A DNA stretch of 64,000 nt from Epiperipatus broadwayi (taxonomy: Eukaryota; Onychophora; Udeonychophora; Euonychophora; Peripatidae): contig JAQFVV010012497.1 of NCBI GenBank assembly GCA_028023455.1, positions 1,738,001 through 1,802,000 on the forward strand, given 5' to 3'. Made by a program: the position numbers and the translations under genes. Each line of letters begins with the position of its first letter. Within the stretch, counting starts at the first letter, position 1. This document shows, in pieces, positions 1 through 12,070 of this stretch. The notes beneath the pieces were generated by a model. It was given only the letters and a program-made list of their open reading frames with translations. It searched no databases and was not told the origin of the DNA.

Positions 1-1
1 T

Positions 2-115
2 TGCATAGGAATCGATCTTACAACTGTAGATTCTCGAATTAAAGATGTAAGTTTGACTCCTATGCAATACTGGCATTGGGCAGGTCAGCAACACTTGAAA
101 AAGAGTGGAAATTAA
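2..115 (+). CDS. 3'-terminal coding exon of an unidentified gene (partial)
   Basis: Frame 2 is open from the window edge for 37 codons and stops at TAA (113-115). The peptide has a natural composition for this AT-rich DNA, including the stretch TPMQYWHWAGQQHLKKSGN at its C-terminus. An AATAAA hexamer lies about 170 bases after the stop (near 284-289), as expected for a short 3' UTR. I do not recognise the family, so no function is given. The 5' part of the gene lies outside the window. The same DNA can also fold: the first and last ~13 bases of 1-66 are complementary (TTGCATAGGA / TCCTATGCAA), so a structural origin cannot be excluded. Confidence 0.4.
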   Translation, partial: CIGIDLTTVDSRIKDVSLTPMQYWHWAGQQHLKKSGN

Positions 116-305
116 TACTAATCAAAACCTTACGTAATTACAAACCTGTGTTGTCTATTATTATCAACAAGTTGTTTGTATTTGAAGTTTAAATAGTTTA
201 AAATTTTCTATACATTCAACATTTAATGACAGATGATGGAAATAGTCCATATTATCATATCAAATATTAGGTAGTATTATGAGAAATAAAAAAAAAACCA
301 TGAAA
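116..305 (+). other. Probable 3' UTR with poly(A) signal
   Basis: AT-rich sequence following the stop at 115. It contains AATAAA near 284-289, followed by an A-run. It is consistent with the 3' UTR of the partial gene at the window start; transcript data would settle it. Confidence 0.3.
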
Positions 306-1156
306 ATTTACAATTGACTGTATTTTTTCCCCATCTCTCCCCTCTCCCTAAAACCAAATAAGAAATTGAAAAGACACATAATATTAAAAATTTGAAGTAA
401 AAAAAGACCTTTCAATGAAAAGTAATGAGTTGTAGATTCCACCTTGAATTTATAAATTACATATAAATTCTTTTTCCAAATCAAAAGAATCTTCAATTGA
501 TTGATTAATCATTCCAGTATTATTTCATGATGTCAAAGTAGTGTATAACGGACGGAACGACGACCACTTGCCCAAAAGTTGATGACGCCAGATATAACGG
601 ACGGAATGATTACAACTAATCCCAAACACATTGCTAATACCAGTATAATGGGCAATACTCTTCATCAAGTCATAAACTAACCAAGCCCAATGATGGTGCA
701 CCAGATGTAATGGATGGTCAACTAACTTGCAGACTGATTTACAATTGACTGTATTTTTTCCCCATCTCCCTAAAACCAAATAAGAAATTGAAAAGACACA
801 TAATATTAAAAATTTAAAGTAAAAAAAGACCTTTCAATGAAAAGTAATGAGTTGTAGATTCCACCTTGAATTTATAAATTACATATAAATTCTTTTTCCA
901 AATCAAAAGAATCTTCAATTGATTGATTAATCATTCCAGTATTATTTCATGATGTCAAAGTAGTGTACAACGGACGGAACGACGACCACTTGCCCAAAAG
1001 TTGATGATGCCAGATATAACGGACGGAATGATTACAACTAATCCCAAACATTGCTAACACCAGTATAATGGGCAATACTCTTCATCAAGTCATAAACTAA
1101 CCAAGCCCAATGATGGTGCACCAGATGTAATGGATGGTCAACTAACTTGCAGACTG
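306..1156. repeat. Tandem duplication, two ~425-bp units
   Basis: The sequence from ATTTACAATTGACTG (about 306) to CTTGCAGACTG (736) is repeated almost exactly at 737-1156. The period is 431 bases, and the second copy lacks a few bases in the C/T tract and near 1047. Only scattered substitutions separate the copies. Each copy contains two short sub-repeats, ATAACGGACGGAA and its relatives. No coding potential is convincing; the small open frame at 525-779 crosses the unit junction and looks incidental. Confidence 0.9.
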
Positions 1157-4100
1157 TACTACTATGCAGTTGTAGCAATATAGTGTGGGGATAAGTTAAT
1201 ATGCTCTAATTTATTACCCCTAATGAAACAATCTGCAGAGACCTACCAGGCTTAGAATGGAAAAAAAATGCATCCAACTATGTTCAGACTGTGGGTCATC
1301 TGATAGAATGCTAATGAGAACCCGATGAAATGCTTAACCAATGATTGCATACCCTTTAATTGACTGACTCTATTCCTATTAAATAATATTAAATGCAATT
1401 TAGATTAGTTCATCCACTTTCCTCCCTTTTAAATTCCATTATGCCCTAATATTCAAGCTCAGAGAGAATATTGCTTTTGACTCCTTTAGCAGGTATGAAC
1501 AGATACACACAGCAACACCTGCACCTATATATAGGTTACAACTAGCATTTATTATATTTGTTTTATTTTCAAGCTTTTATATGATAAGAAAAATAGATGT
1601 GTATGCATGTCTAATTGTTTATAGACTGTGGAATGTCAGGACAACTCAATAAACCAAAGACCGGAATAATACAAACTCTCAAACATTTATTAACAATAAT
1701 AAATATCAAGTATAACAACAATAGTAATGATAAAAATATAAAAAATAATCATATATACATGTGTCACATGTGAACCCCTACCATTTTACTAATTAATGAT
1801 TATTATAATCCAACCCTTATACCACATGGTAGAAATCCACCTAAGTCACTCATTCCCTTCAAATCATAATTATCTAGAAAAATAAACTTTAGTTATTTAA
1901 GATAATTGAGATGCTGGCTAGCTAAATTATATATTTGCAAATGTTAACAACCTATTTAACAAGTTCCCCCAATTTATATATATGATAGAGACAGATACTA
2001 GTTGATTAGTCAAACATACTGGAAAATATATGTACAAGGTTAATCACAAAATAAAATATATAATATGTATTCTGTATAAGTGTTGTAATTTAACCTATGA
2101 AAATAAATTTAGAGAATCTTACCTCAATATTTATGTGGATAAGGTGGGTAAACCTAAATTTTATTTACAATGAAAATATCAAAATGAATACCCCCCCCCC
2201 CTTTCTTCTTTGCTAATTCTGAAAAATGAGACTTCAGCATCAGAGTGTGAAAATACAACAGATAACAAGACTTAAAAAAAAAAAAAAAAAAAAAACAAAA
2301 ATTTACAATATTGATTCTTTGATTTTAAAAAAAATTGTAATTGGAACAAAGTTCATAAAAATCATCATAATAGAAGTAGTAGTAGTTGAGATTTAGGCAA
2401 GTTGTTCTTCAAAGCAGTTTCACTCAGTAAATCATTTTCCTTAGCAAGGATAGATAGGTACAATGGTGTCTCCTGTAGTTGTGTTTAATGGTAAACACCT
2501 TGATCCTCATTTGATTCACCATAAAGTATTCCAATCCTTGTTTACTTTGGACTGCAGGCATCTTCTTGTGTGTTTACAATAAAGTAGAAAATATATATAG
2601 AGGTTAAATGCAGCTGGTAGGAAATACCATGACGCACAATAGCATGTTTTGCTCTAGCCCATCTTCATATTAAAGTAAAATTTAATAATTATTTGTAATC
2701 ATAAATTTATATCAGATAATATAGAAGTGCTTTATATATATTAAGAAAATTATTTCATTATTTTTTCTTTTCCAATTTTCAGCAGACTTAATTCTCGTTA
2801 TTCTTTTTGAAAAGATTTAAAATATTCAAATCTACTCCAACAACTTTTAAAACATGATTTAATTATTTAATAATTTATCAATTATTCTTACTTCTTATTT
2901 CATTTTCTTTCCTCTGAATTTGATAAACTTTTAGTTACAGCATTTGACTTTTAAAATGTTTATAATTTAACTAAAAGAAAAAGTAAAACTCCATTTTAGC
3001 GTTCTAAATTTTAATTTTAATTGCTGTCTTTTGTTACCGGTGCTATAACAATAAGAACGATTTGTAAACTGTTTTTTGTTTTTATACATTTCACGCGCAT
3101 AGATTTCCAGGAACGCTAAGATTTTTAACTGCCTATTGTTTAAATTCATTTAGATTTTTATATGTATTGTTTAAATACATTTCCTTTATTACAAATAAAA
3201 AAAAATAAAATAATAAATTCAGTTTTATTTTCACACATGTGTGCCCACCCAATTAACTTCAGGCTATCCCAAATTCATTTAACTATAAATTAATATTCAA
3301 TTTTAAATTAAAAAATATATATATACATTACAGTTTATTTAATCAAATAGTTTTATATATATATACAATATTACTTTGTAAAATACTGATCGTATTTTAT
3401 TTTATAATAAAATAATCTATTGTGCATTACATGTATATATGTAATAAATAACAAACAAATAATCTTTCCCATTATTAATATAAATTCCAAATGGATTGGG
3501 TTCAATAATTAGGCTTGATTTTAGGAATGTGTGCATTGTAAGCTACCCTTTACAACCCCCTCTCCTTACAGGGTTAGAATTTTAATCTGTCAAGAAAATT
3601 TTAACACTCACACAAGGTTCGCATTTGAAGTTTGATGGTTTTTTTTTTTTCAACAAATATAAGGGTAGTGAAACCTTACTTTACTGTTTTCTACACTCAA
3701 CTACACAAATTGCTTTCTATTCTTCTCTACTCACTCTCATGAAATACTTTTCAAGGTGGGGTTCAAACATAGGTTTTTTTTTTTAAACTAATGATGGTTA
3801 TGTTTTGAGCACACTAATAAAAATGTGTTTCTGTTTCAGATAGCACATACTTTTTTCTTGTTATCCTATATCCTGCTCCTATTGAATCTTATTGGATTTC
3901 CTTTGAGGACTAACAGAAGATTGGAGCAACCATCACTTAGTGTGGTTTAACTCTTTTAAATAAAGTGGCTCTAAAGTATCCTAATATTTGCTTTGGCATC
4001 CATTAGGGAATACTCTCATCATAATTTTTAACCTAACTTCATAATATCTAATTTTTTTTTTTTTTTACTTATCAACATTCATTTTTTTTTTTTTCACACA

Positions 4101-6221
4101 TCAGTTGAGTATGACAATTCTACAATTACTATAGACTTTCCAATGATTACTCAAGATTTACAATAGATGATTCTTATATAGAATACACAGTGAAATATGA
4201 TTCCTAAAAGCATAACTTAAATCTAGGTTTTAGATATAAATTGTTTTAGCAATAAGTAATTGAATATTTTGAAAGCAAAGGTAACATTAAAAAAATCATT
4301 CTACTAAAAACATTTAAAAAAAAAATTCTTCAAAACTGATTTTGTTAGACAATTTAAAGAGCTGTGCTAATAAAAATACCATTCAATTTAACTGTATACA
4401 AATGCTTATATTCTCATTATATATATACATAATGAATTATATTTTCATTATTATGCTTAATAAAAATATACTATTTGTAAACAAATTCCAGAAAGATTTT
4501 ACCAAATATAATAGGATTTAGGAATGAATTCCAATCCAAAGATTGTTGATGAACATACAGAAAGATTAATCAGTTAATGAGGCTATTGCTGATAGGTTGG
4601 CCTAATGACAGTAATATTTCCTGCTCATCATTGTTTATTCAAATACATACGTTTACCATAAAAATACATACATCATCACATATAGACTGTTGAATGCTAT
4701 TTAAAAGACATGAGCTTCACCAATTTTGTTGAGACTAGTACAACCACTACAAAGCTTTTATACTTCAGATGCTAATAATCCTATTTAGCATCAAGCAGTA
4801 GCTTGCAGACACTTTATACTAAAACATGATATTATATAACTGAACTATTCAACTTAAATCCCTTATTGAATCGCTGAACTATAAAAATAGTAGTTGAGAT
4901 CAGAGAAAAATTAATATTTTATTTCAATCATTACCACCGACAACAAAAAGATAGAAATGTATTAACTAATCCCATAATGTATTTGATTGTACAAATTTCT
5001 AAATAAAATATAATATTACGGCTTTTAATAATATTCATTATCTTTCATCTCTTAATACTTTAAACAAAATTAGATACTATTTTCCTCTTCTCCCGCATGC
5101 CTGATTGATGTTTTACTTAAAAGCATTTCAAAATTAATAAAATAAATTTCATATGAATATATATATATATTTTATAATTAATTCATAAAAAATATATTAA
5201 CAAAGATAATGATAATAATCATGATTAAATAACTATTGATTTATAATTTAATACACTACAATTCTATCATGCACTATATATTAAAAGTCTTAGTTTCTTA
5301 ATTAATATAGCACTTATATCTGTTTACAGTCAGAAATTTCTACTTTCTGATATAGACAATCCTAGGTCAGTTTGTTATAATTGGTTGAACCATCTTCAGG
5401 TTCTCCAATAAATATTTCCAATTAGTTGTCAGCATTACGTTTCTTCCTTCTGTACAATCATCATTCTATTTTTTCTGATTGGTCATGAATAATACATACT
5501 CTTATTTTCACTTCCACATCACTCTAGGGTGATTGGCATTGGTATATTTCTTTCTTACCTATATCTAATTATAAATTAACTATTATCAATTGAATTTTGG
5601 AAAGAGTACAGTCATACACATCTCTGGATAAAAAAAATCTGATGACGATGAGCATCAATGCATTTTTCTTTTCATACTAAGGCTGGAATTGGTAACTTCC
5701 CTTCTTACAGTACTAGATACTAGGCTAGAGATGAACACATGTGGGGAATGAACACGTGGGGAATGAAGTAGTTACATAAACTAAGGAAGTATGAACCAAC
5801 CATTAGTGTGGTCATTTCACAATTTTTTTTACTATATTGAGAATATTATTCTCCCACCAACAAATGTAGCTTGCTGTATATGACTTCACTATAGAAGATT
5901 GTGGTTAACAATATACTGTTCCAGCAGTACTTCCACTTTCTGTATAACTATCTACTCTAAATTCATGCACTCACTCTGCCAGACATAAAAGTTCTGACCT
6001 AAATTAATTATCTCAGCCACTTTATAACTTCATCACATTATTTTTCAAAAAATGTTTTTTCTTAACCTCAAGCTGTCTATTCAAAAATTATCTCTCTTAA
6101 AATTAAGAGAAAAGAAAAAAATATTGTCTTTAAAAATTTAAATTTTTCTTTTAAAAACAGACAATATTTGATATTAATTTAATAAAATATTAAAACATCA
6201 CATGACTATTATTTCTTTACC
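1157..6221. other. AT-rich intergenic or intronic DNA, no gene seen
   Basis: I see no supportable gene here. Low-complexity tracts include a C-run near 2191-2202, an A-run near 2276-2295, T-runs near 3640, 4050 and 4080, and AT dinucleotide runs near 3318, 3355 and 5160. A short imperfect hairpin occurs at about 6119-6172 (AATATTGTCT / AGACAATATT). At 5731-5766 the phrase ATGAACACATGTGGGGA is repeated once with one change. Confidence 0.5.
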
Positions 6222-6290
6222 TTGCACTACTGATTACTATAGCTTGCACTGGGTTGTACTAGTGTATGGAGAGTTCGCTACTATTAATTT
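6222..6290 (-). repeat. Fragment of the palindromic repeat family (see 7389-8672)
   Basis: GCTTGCACTGGGTTGTACTA followed by TGGAGAGTTCGCTACT resembles the end of the repeat at 22,570-22,620 (GTTTGCACTGGGTGACATTA followed by TGGAGAGTTTGCTACT). This appears to be an isolated terminal fragment of that family. Confidence 0.45.
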
Positions 6291-6815
6291 AATAACTTTC
6301 TATTAATATTTAGTTTTAGTAACACTTGATTTTTTTTTTTGTTCTCTTTTTAAATAACAATATTCAATCCTTCTTTACTTTCTATTTGATACAATGAGAT
6401 TTTAGTTTTACTCAAAGAGAAGCAAAATAGTTAAGAGTGTATTGACACATTCTATCATTATGACTTTAATTAATTCACCTTTCTCTATCTCAGCCTATAC
6501 ATCCTTAGTATTGTTGTTTTCAATTTGTAGCTACTTACAAAGGCTACAATATGAATACTGATATTTCAATACAGAATTTTAACATCCCATTAAATTGAAT
6601 CTATAAAAATCAAGATATTTTGAAGAACTATATATATGAATTTCATAAAATAATGCTACACCATCTATATATAAATTATAGGTAGTCACAATATTTTTTA
6701 AAAAAAGACACCATTTTTATAAATTTGAAATTAAGTTTTTAAGAGCTTTTTTAAATGGTTAAAAATATCTAATTCTAAACAAATTCTAAACAAATGCCAG
6801 ATTAAATGACACAAT

Positions 6816-6960
6816 GTTTTTGTAATGTAGTGGTTATCATATTTACTTGACATGAAGAAGATTCTAGATTCAAATCATGGCAAAACAAATGTGAATCAAA
6901 AAGCACTAAAAACATAGTTGGCAATCCACTTCTGTATTATAAGCTTCTACATAACAGAAA
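6816..6960 (+). repeat. SINE-like element with Val-tRNA-like head
   Basis: Bases 6816-6887 read like a decayed tRNA. GTTTTTG at the 5' end pairs with CAAAAAC-like bases at the 3' end. An A-box-like TGTAGTGGTTATCA follows, and a B-box-like AGATTCAAATC lies at the expected distance. The A-box and acceptor look like tRNA-Val. The stems carry mismatches, so this is not a functional tRNA. An unrelated body containing GGCAATCCACTTCTG follows, as in tRNA-derived SINEs. The 3' boundary is uncertain. Confidence 0.55.
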
Positions 6961-7008
6961 GAAGAATTATTATTATAGGCAAAATATCTGAAGCCTTTAA
7001 ACTAAAAA

Positions 7009-7390
7009 CTGGTTAAACACGAATGTGGACTTGCTCCAGCATCATTTTTAATTTTTATCAGGATTTACAGTATGCTGATGATTGCACTACTTTTGACAAT
7101 TCAAAAAAAAAAAGATTTGCAAAATCTACTTTAATGTTTTGAATGTAACATATAAAGATTTTGTTTAGGCTATGACAAAAAACAAATTTTCAGCAAGTTT
7201 TAGTTTTGATGGTTATCAACTTAAGAATGTAAACCAGTTTAAATATTTTGGTAGTTTTATAAAACTTAGATACTTCTGTATACCATGGGCTCTAATGTGC
7301 TACTGCTACTTTTAACAAGTTAAAAGACAGAATTTCACCACAATGAAATAACTACTGCAACTTAATTAGTTGTATACAAAGCTGTCATTT
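7009..7390 (+). pseudogene. LINE reverse transcriptase relic
   Basis: Short in-frame pieces on the plus strand follow the order of a non-LTR reverse transcriptase: HECGLAPASF (compare R-Q-G-C-x-L-A-P), then QYADDCTTFDN with the YADD catalytic core, then NVNQFKYFGSFIK (compare F-x-Y-L-G-S), then ATFNKLKDRIF, and TKL/VYKAVIL just before the palindromic repeat. The frames are broken by indels and A-runs, so it is a dead fragment. It stops abruptly where the repeat at 7389 begins, which suggests that the repeat inserted into it or that recombination joined them. Confidence 0.6.
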
Positions 7391-8672
7391 TAAATCAGGC
7401 AAAACTCTCTATACATATTATCACTCAGTGACCATTCAGTGCAAACCAGAGTAATCAATGGATGCCAGAGGCTTGTGCATAAAATCCCCATCTAGTGTTT
7501 ATGCATCCAATATCCCCAGACTAGTTTCTGGCTTGTGGCCTTCATCAGTAAGGAGCCTTGGATCTGAAAGGACTACACCTAGATCTTAGGATCTAATGCA
7601 ATCCTCCAGCAGCCACATTTTATCTCTATTTATTTACAAAACTATGAGTCTTAAATTGAAGACACCATAATATTTTCAATCCAAGCTCATTAGCTTATAT
7701 AGTCATATAGGTCTGAACTCAGTTCAGTAGTACTTATACATTTTGGTGTCTGGTTCTTTAATAACTATAGCCACTACTATCCTATTAGGCAGGATTGGTT
7801 TTAAGCCAATAAACACCACATGATCACTATTTCTTATATTTGCTCATAATTGTTATTAAAACAAGCAAAACTATCTATACATATTGCCACTCAGTGCAAG
7901 CCAGAGTAATCAATGGATGCCAGAAGGCTTGTGCATAAAATCCCCATTTAGTGCCTATTCATCCAATATCCCCAAACTAGTTTCTGGCTTGTGGCCTTCG
8001 TCAGTGAGAAGCCTTGGATAAGAGAGCACTGCACCTAGATCTTAGAATCTAATGCAAGCCCCCAGCAGCCACCTTTTATCTCTATTTAACTACAAAACTA
8101 TGAGTCTTAAACTGAAAACACCATAATATTTTCAATCCAAGCTCATTAGCTTATATAGTCAATATGTATAGAGAGTTTTGCCTGTTTTAATAAGTTATGA
8201 GCAAGCATAAGAAATAGTGATCATGTGATGTTTATTGGCTTAAAACTAATCATGCCTAATAGGATAGTTGTGGCTATGGTTTTTAAAGAACTAAAGACAC
8301 CAAAATGTATAGGTACTGAACTGAGTTCAGACCTATATGACTATATAAGCTAATGAGCTTGGATTGAAAATATTATGGTGTTTTCAATTTAAGACTCATA
8401 GTTTAGTAGTTAAATAGAGAGTGGCTGCTAGAGGGTTGCATTTGATCCTAAGATCTAGGTGCAGTGCTTTCAGATCTAAGGCTCCTCACTGATGAAGGCC
8501 ACAAGCCAGAAACTAGTCTGGGGATATTGGATGAGTAGGCACTAGATGGGGATTTTATGCACAAGCCTACTGGCATCCATTGATTACTCTGGCTTGCACT
8601 GAGTGGCAATACATATAGAGAGTTTCAGTTATGAGCAAGCATAAGAAATAGTGATCATGTGATGTTTATTAC
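7389..8672. repeat. Palindromic cluster of ~466-bp repeat units (two forward, one reversed)
   Basis: A forward unit starts at 7399 (GCAAAACTCTCTATACATAT) and runs to about 7864. A second forward unit starts at 7865 (period 466) and is cut at 8160. From 8161 the same sequence continues in reverse complement (AATATGTATAGAGAGTTTTG) to about 8640, and then starts another reversed unit that ends near 8672. The arms share long blocks such as GATGAAGGCCACAAGCCAG and its complement, so the whole locus is a 1.2-kb imperfect palindrome. Related sequence occurs at 22,213-22,690 and at 6222-6290. No open frame, tRNA head or target duplication is evident. Confidence 0.85.
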
Positions 8673-9097
8673 CTGTTATTTTACCTAATTTTTTGTATAG
8701 AAATAATATTTACTCATCTGATACAGTAGTGGTCTTCAACCTTTTCACACCTGTGGACTGGCAAAAATAAGATTTCGCGGAGCAGTAAAGTCTACAGATA
8801 AATTTTCTTAAACATGTAAACTGCTTAGCCTTAGATGAGCATAATTGTTGTAACTAATCAAAACAGCAAACTAGTTACTGTGTATTGTAATGGTGATGCT
8901 TACCTTCACATACTGAACACTTTCTCGAGTTGCGCAGTCATACTGTTACAAAAAACAGTACAATAACAATTGTTCTCATTAATCTGCCTGCATTGCTATG
9001 TTTATTATTTCATTGTTAAAACATGCTAGAATAAAATGTTATTCACCTAAATGTTGGGAAATATTACAGCTAGTGTAATTACATGACAATGATAAAT

Positions 9098-9108
9098 ATA
9101 ATATCCAT
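9098..9108. repeat. Target-site duplication of the RTE-like LINE, copy 1
   Basis: ATAATATCCAT, identical to 12,403-12,413. The two copies bracket the LINE exactly, with a (CATCAT)n stretch, typical of an RTE 3' tail, starting at the inner edge. Confidence 0.75.
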
Positions 9109-9125
9109 CATCATCATCATCATCA

Positions 9126-10625
9126 TCAACCATTATCAATCCACTGCAGGATGAAGGTCTCTCCAAGTTTAATCCATCTTCTCCGATCTTTAGCTTCTCT
9201 TTTCCACAACACCCCTGCACATTTTCTTATTTCATCCATCCATCTCACATGTGGTCTCTTTCTGGGTCTTTTACAATCTCTTGGAATCCAGTTTAAAATT
9301 TCAATTGTCCATCTATTATCATTTCTTCTAGCAATATGTCCAGCCCAACTCCATTTCAATCTTTTAATTTTTTCAATAAGGTCAGTAACACCTGTTTGTT
9401 GTCTTACCCATACATTGCGTTTTCGATCTCTTCTTGTTACTCCCAACATACATCTCTCCATACTCCTTTGAGTGGTCTGAAGTCTCTGTATTGCTCTTCT
9501 ATTAAGTGTCCAAGTCTCAGATCCATAAGTAAGGACTGGTAAAACACATTTGTTAAAAACGATTCTTTTCAAACACATAGGCATATTTCCTTTTAGTATC
9601 AAGTTATTTCTACCAAAAGCACTCCAACCAAGTTTAATTCTATGATTAATTTCCTCCATTATGTTTCCATCTGTATTAATAATCTGACCTAGGTATTTGT
9701 AACTGTTAACTTCTTCTAATTCTTCATAATCAATCTTTATTTTCATATTTTGAGCAAATCGATTAAACATTACTTTAGTCTTTTTAACATTTATCTTTAG
9801 TCCTACTTTTCTACTTTCATCTGCTAACTTCTGCAACATTTCCTGCAGCTCTGAAGCATTATTTGCAAAAACAACTACATCATCTGCAAAATCTAAATGA
9901 CTTAAATACTCTCCATTTACTTTCATTCCTTTAGTTTCCCATTTTAATCCACAAAATACTTCTTGCAGCACTGCTGTAAAAAGTTTTGGAGATATGGAGT
10001 CACCTTGCCTTACACCTTTCTCAATGTTGATTTTTCCAATATCATTATGTAATCTAATTGTTGCTGTTGCATTTTTATAAATATTCTTTAAAATATGACA
10101 ATATCCTGGATCTATACCTTGATGATCCAATGCTTTAATCACTGAAGAAATGTGTATAGAATCGAATGCCTTTTCATAATCTACAAATCCAAAACATAAT
10201 GACAACTCATATTCATTTGTCCTTTCTATGACTTCTCTCAATACCTGGATATGATCTATTGTACTAAAACCACTTTTAAATCCAGCTTGTTCTCTTGGTT
10301 GGTGGAAATCCAAAGTTCTCTGTAGACGAGTTGTAATTATCTTGGTAAAAATTTTATATAAAACTGATAAAAGGCTGATAGGTCTGTAATTTCTAATATC
10401 TTCTTTATCACCTTTTTTAAATATTAATATTATTACTGCATTCTTCCAATCTTCTGGTACATCTTTATCATTTAGACATTTGGTATATAACTTTGCTAAA
10501 ATTGTTTCTATTTCTTCACCTCCTTCTTTTAATATATCAATTATAATTCCATCATTTCCTGGAGCCTTTCCTTTCTTCATACATTTAATTGCATGTCTCA
10601 CTTCTTCATTTAAAATTCTGGGCAA
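9126..10625 (-). pseudogene. RTE-like LINE reverse transcriptase, 499-aa open frame
   Basis: This is the reverse transcriptase and C-terminal part of the LINE. Visible motifs are KKGKAPGNDG (residues 17-26), RNYRPISLL (78-86), catalytic Asp in VDYEKAFD (148-155), GVRQGDSISPKLF (204-216) and the FADD core (246-249). Later come SYKYLG-like and YGSETWTLN motifs, and a C-terminal RPRKRPHVRWMDEI segment that is a signature of this group. The protein copies element RNA onto nicked DNA. The Met used at 10,625 is only an internal codon: the frame should join the segment upstream, but a frameshift near 10,695 separates them. Otherwise the domain is intact to its stop. Confidence 0.85.
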
Positions 10626-10668
10626 TTCGGAAGATGTAATAGATATAGGAGGTACTTGTTCTTTATTA

Positions 10669-11055
10669 CTATATAATTCTTGATAAAAATCTTACCAATT
10701 TCATGATGTCATCTCTCTTTTTAGTAATAATTCCATCTTTTTTTCTTATTGCAGATATAAATTTCCTACCAATACCAAAATGTTGTTTAACATTCTTGAG
10801 ACTTTTATTTTCTTCTACAGCTTTCCTTGCTATTTCACAGTTATACTTTCTTATATCATTTTCAACTCTTTTCCGTACCATTTTACAAAATTCAAGATAT
10901 TCAATTCTTTTTAATACATCATTTTTGTATATCTTCATATTCCTTCTTTTCTTCATAAATTCTCTAGTCTCAGTAGAAATTTTATTAGTCAATTGCTGCT
11001 TTTTTCTACCAGCTATCTTTGTTGCAGTTTTTAAAAGTGTATCAGTTATTTTCAT
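10669..11055 (-). pseudogene. Middle segment of the RTE-like LINE polyprotein
   Basis: A 128-codon open frame bridges the endonuclease and the reverse transcriptase. It is rich in Lys, Arg and Glu and predicted helical, matching the linker of RTE-like polyproteins. It overlaps the end of the endonuclease frame by 14 bases in another frame. It ends at a stop near 10,669, while the natural continuation is found in the next frame. This places one frameshift at each of its ends. It is not a separate gene. Confidence 0.7.
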
Positions 11056-12070
11056 TCAAATCTGAATCATGTTCAAAATCTCCTAACACTTGAAACCTAT
11101 TTGTAAGTTCTAATTTAAATTCATTAGAATGTTTCTGAAGATTAGGAATATCAACTGTAAATATTGTTTTTTTCAATAATTTTTGTCTCTCTAGTTTTAC
11201 ATTAACACGTAACTTACACCTTACTAATCGATGATCACTTCCTGTGTTAAATTTATTAAGAACATTACAATCTTGAAATATGTATTTCCTGTTAGTCAAA
11301 ATATAATCCAATTTTGCTGTACCTTCATTTGGATGCTTCCATGTCCATTTCCTTTTAACATTTTTCTCAAAAAATGAATTCATAATACAAAGTTTTTCTT
11401 TTTCTGCAAACTCCACAAGTCTATGTCCTCTCTCATTTCTATTACCATAACCAAAATTACCTACAGCAATTTCATCTTTCATTTGTCTACCAATTCTAGC
11501 ATTAAAGTCTCCCATAACAATTTTAAAATGTTGTTTACTCTGATCAAAAGCCTTTTGTACATCCATATAAAAATCTTCTACTACTTCATCACTATGAGAA
11601 CTTGTTGGGGCATAAACCTGAATTATCTGCATTTGGTATCTGCTATTAAGTTGTATAACTAATCTTGCAACTCTGTCCGATACACCATCAATCTCCACAA
11701 TATTGTTCTTCCACTTTTTATTTATAATGAATCCTACTCCACTTGTATTTCCAATATGTGTGCCTTTATAATAGAGTATATGTCCACTTTTTAAATCAAT
11801 TGTTTCTTCACCTTTTCTTCTAACTTCACAAAGTCCAATAATGTCCCATTTAATATAAGACAATTCTTCTTCCAATTCTTGCAATCTTCCTTCACTTGAA
11901 AGTGATCTGCAGTTGTAAGTACCTAAATAAAAAGTCATCATCAAATGGCAGCCTGGGTCCACAATCAAGGGATTCTTAGCACCCTCCGCCTTCGGCCACC
12001 AACCACTGCCTTGGTTGGTGACTTTACAGCCTCCTGGGAATAAGGGCCATGCTTTATTTTTGTCTGTCAT
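11042..12070 (-). pseudogene. RTE-like LINE endonuclease domain, 342-aa frame
   Basis: This is an apurinic/apyrimidinic-type endonuclease of the exonuclease-endonuclease-phosphatase fold, which nicks the target DNA. Conserved points are N53 in TYNCRSL, E82 in GLCEVRRKGEE, Y152 in QVYAPTSSHSDE, GDFNARIG (187-194), D255 in KLDYILTNRK and the catalytic SDH (278-280). All expected catalytic positions are present. About 45 extra N-terminal residues precede the fold; the true start may be the Met at residue 45 or 46. The frame ends by frameshift near 11,042 rather than at a natural terminus. Confidence 0.85.

Noticed and set aside
2395-2590. Minus-strand piece (QETPLYLSILAKENDLL) that looks like part of an ankyrin repeat
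   Set aside because: Only one short stretch is readable and frames around it contain stops; too little to call a gene or relic.
9151-9542. Plus-strand open frames antisense to the LINE reverse transcriptase, also those at 10,480-11,065 and 11,423-11,662
   Set aside because: They are shadows of the minus-strand LINE coding sequence.
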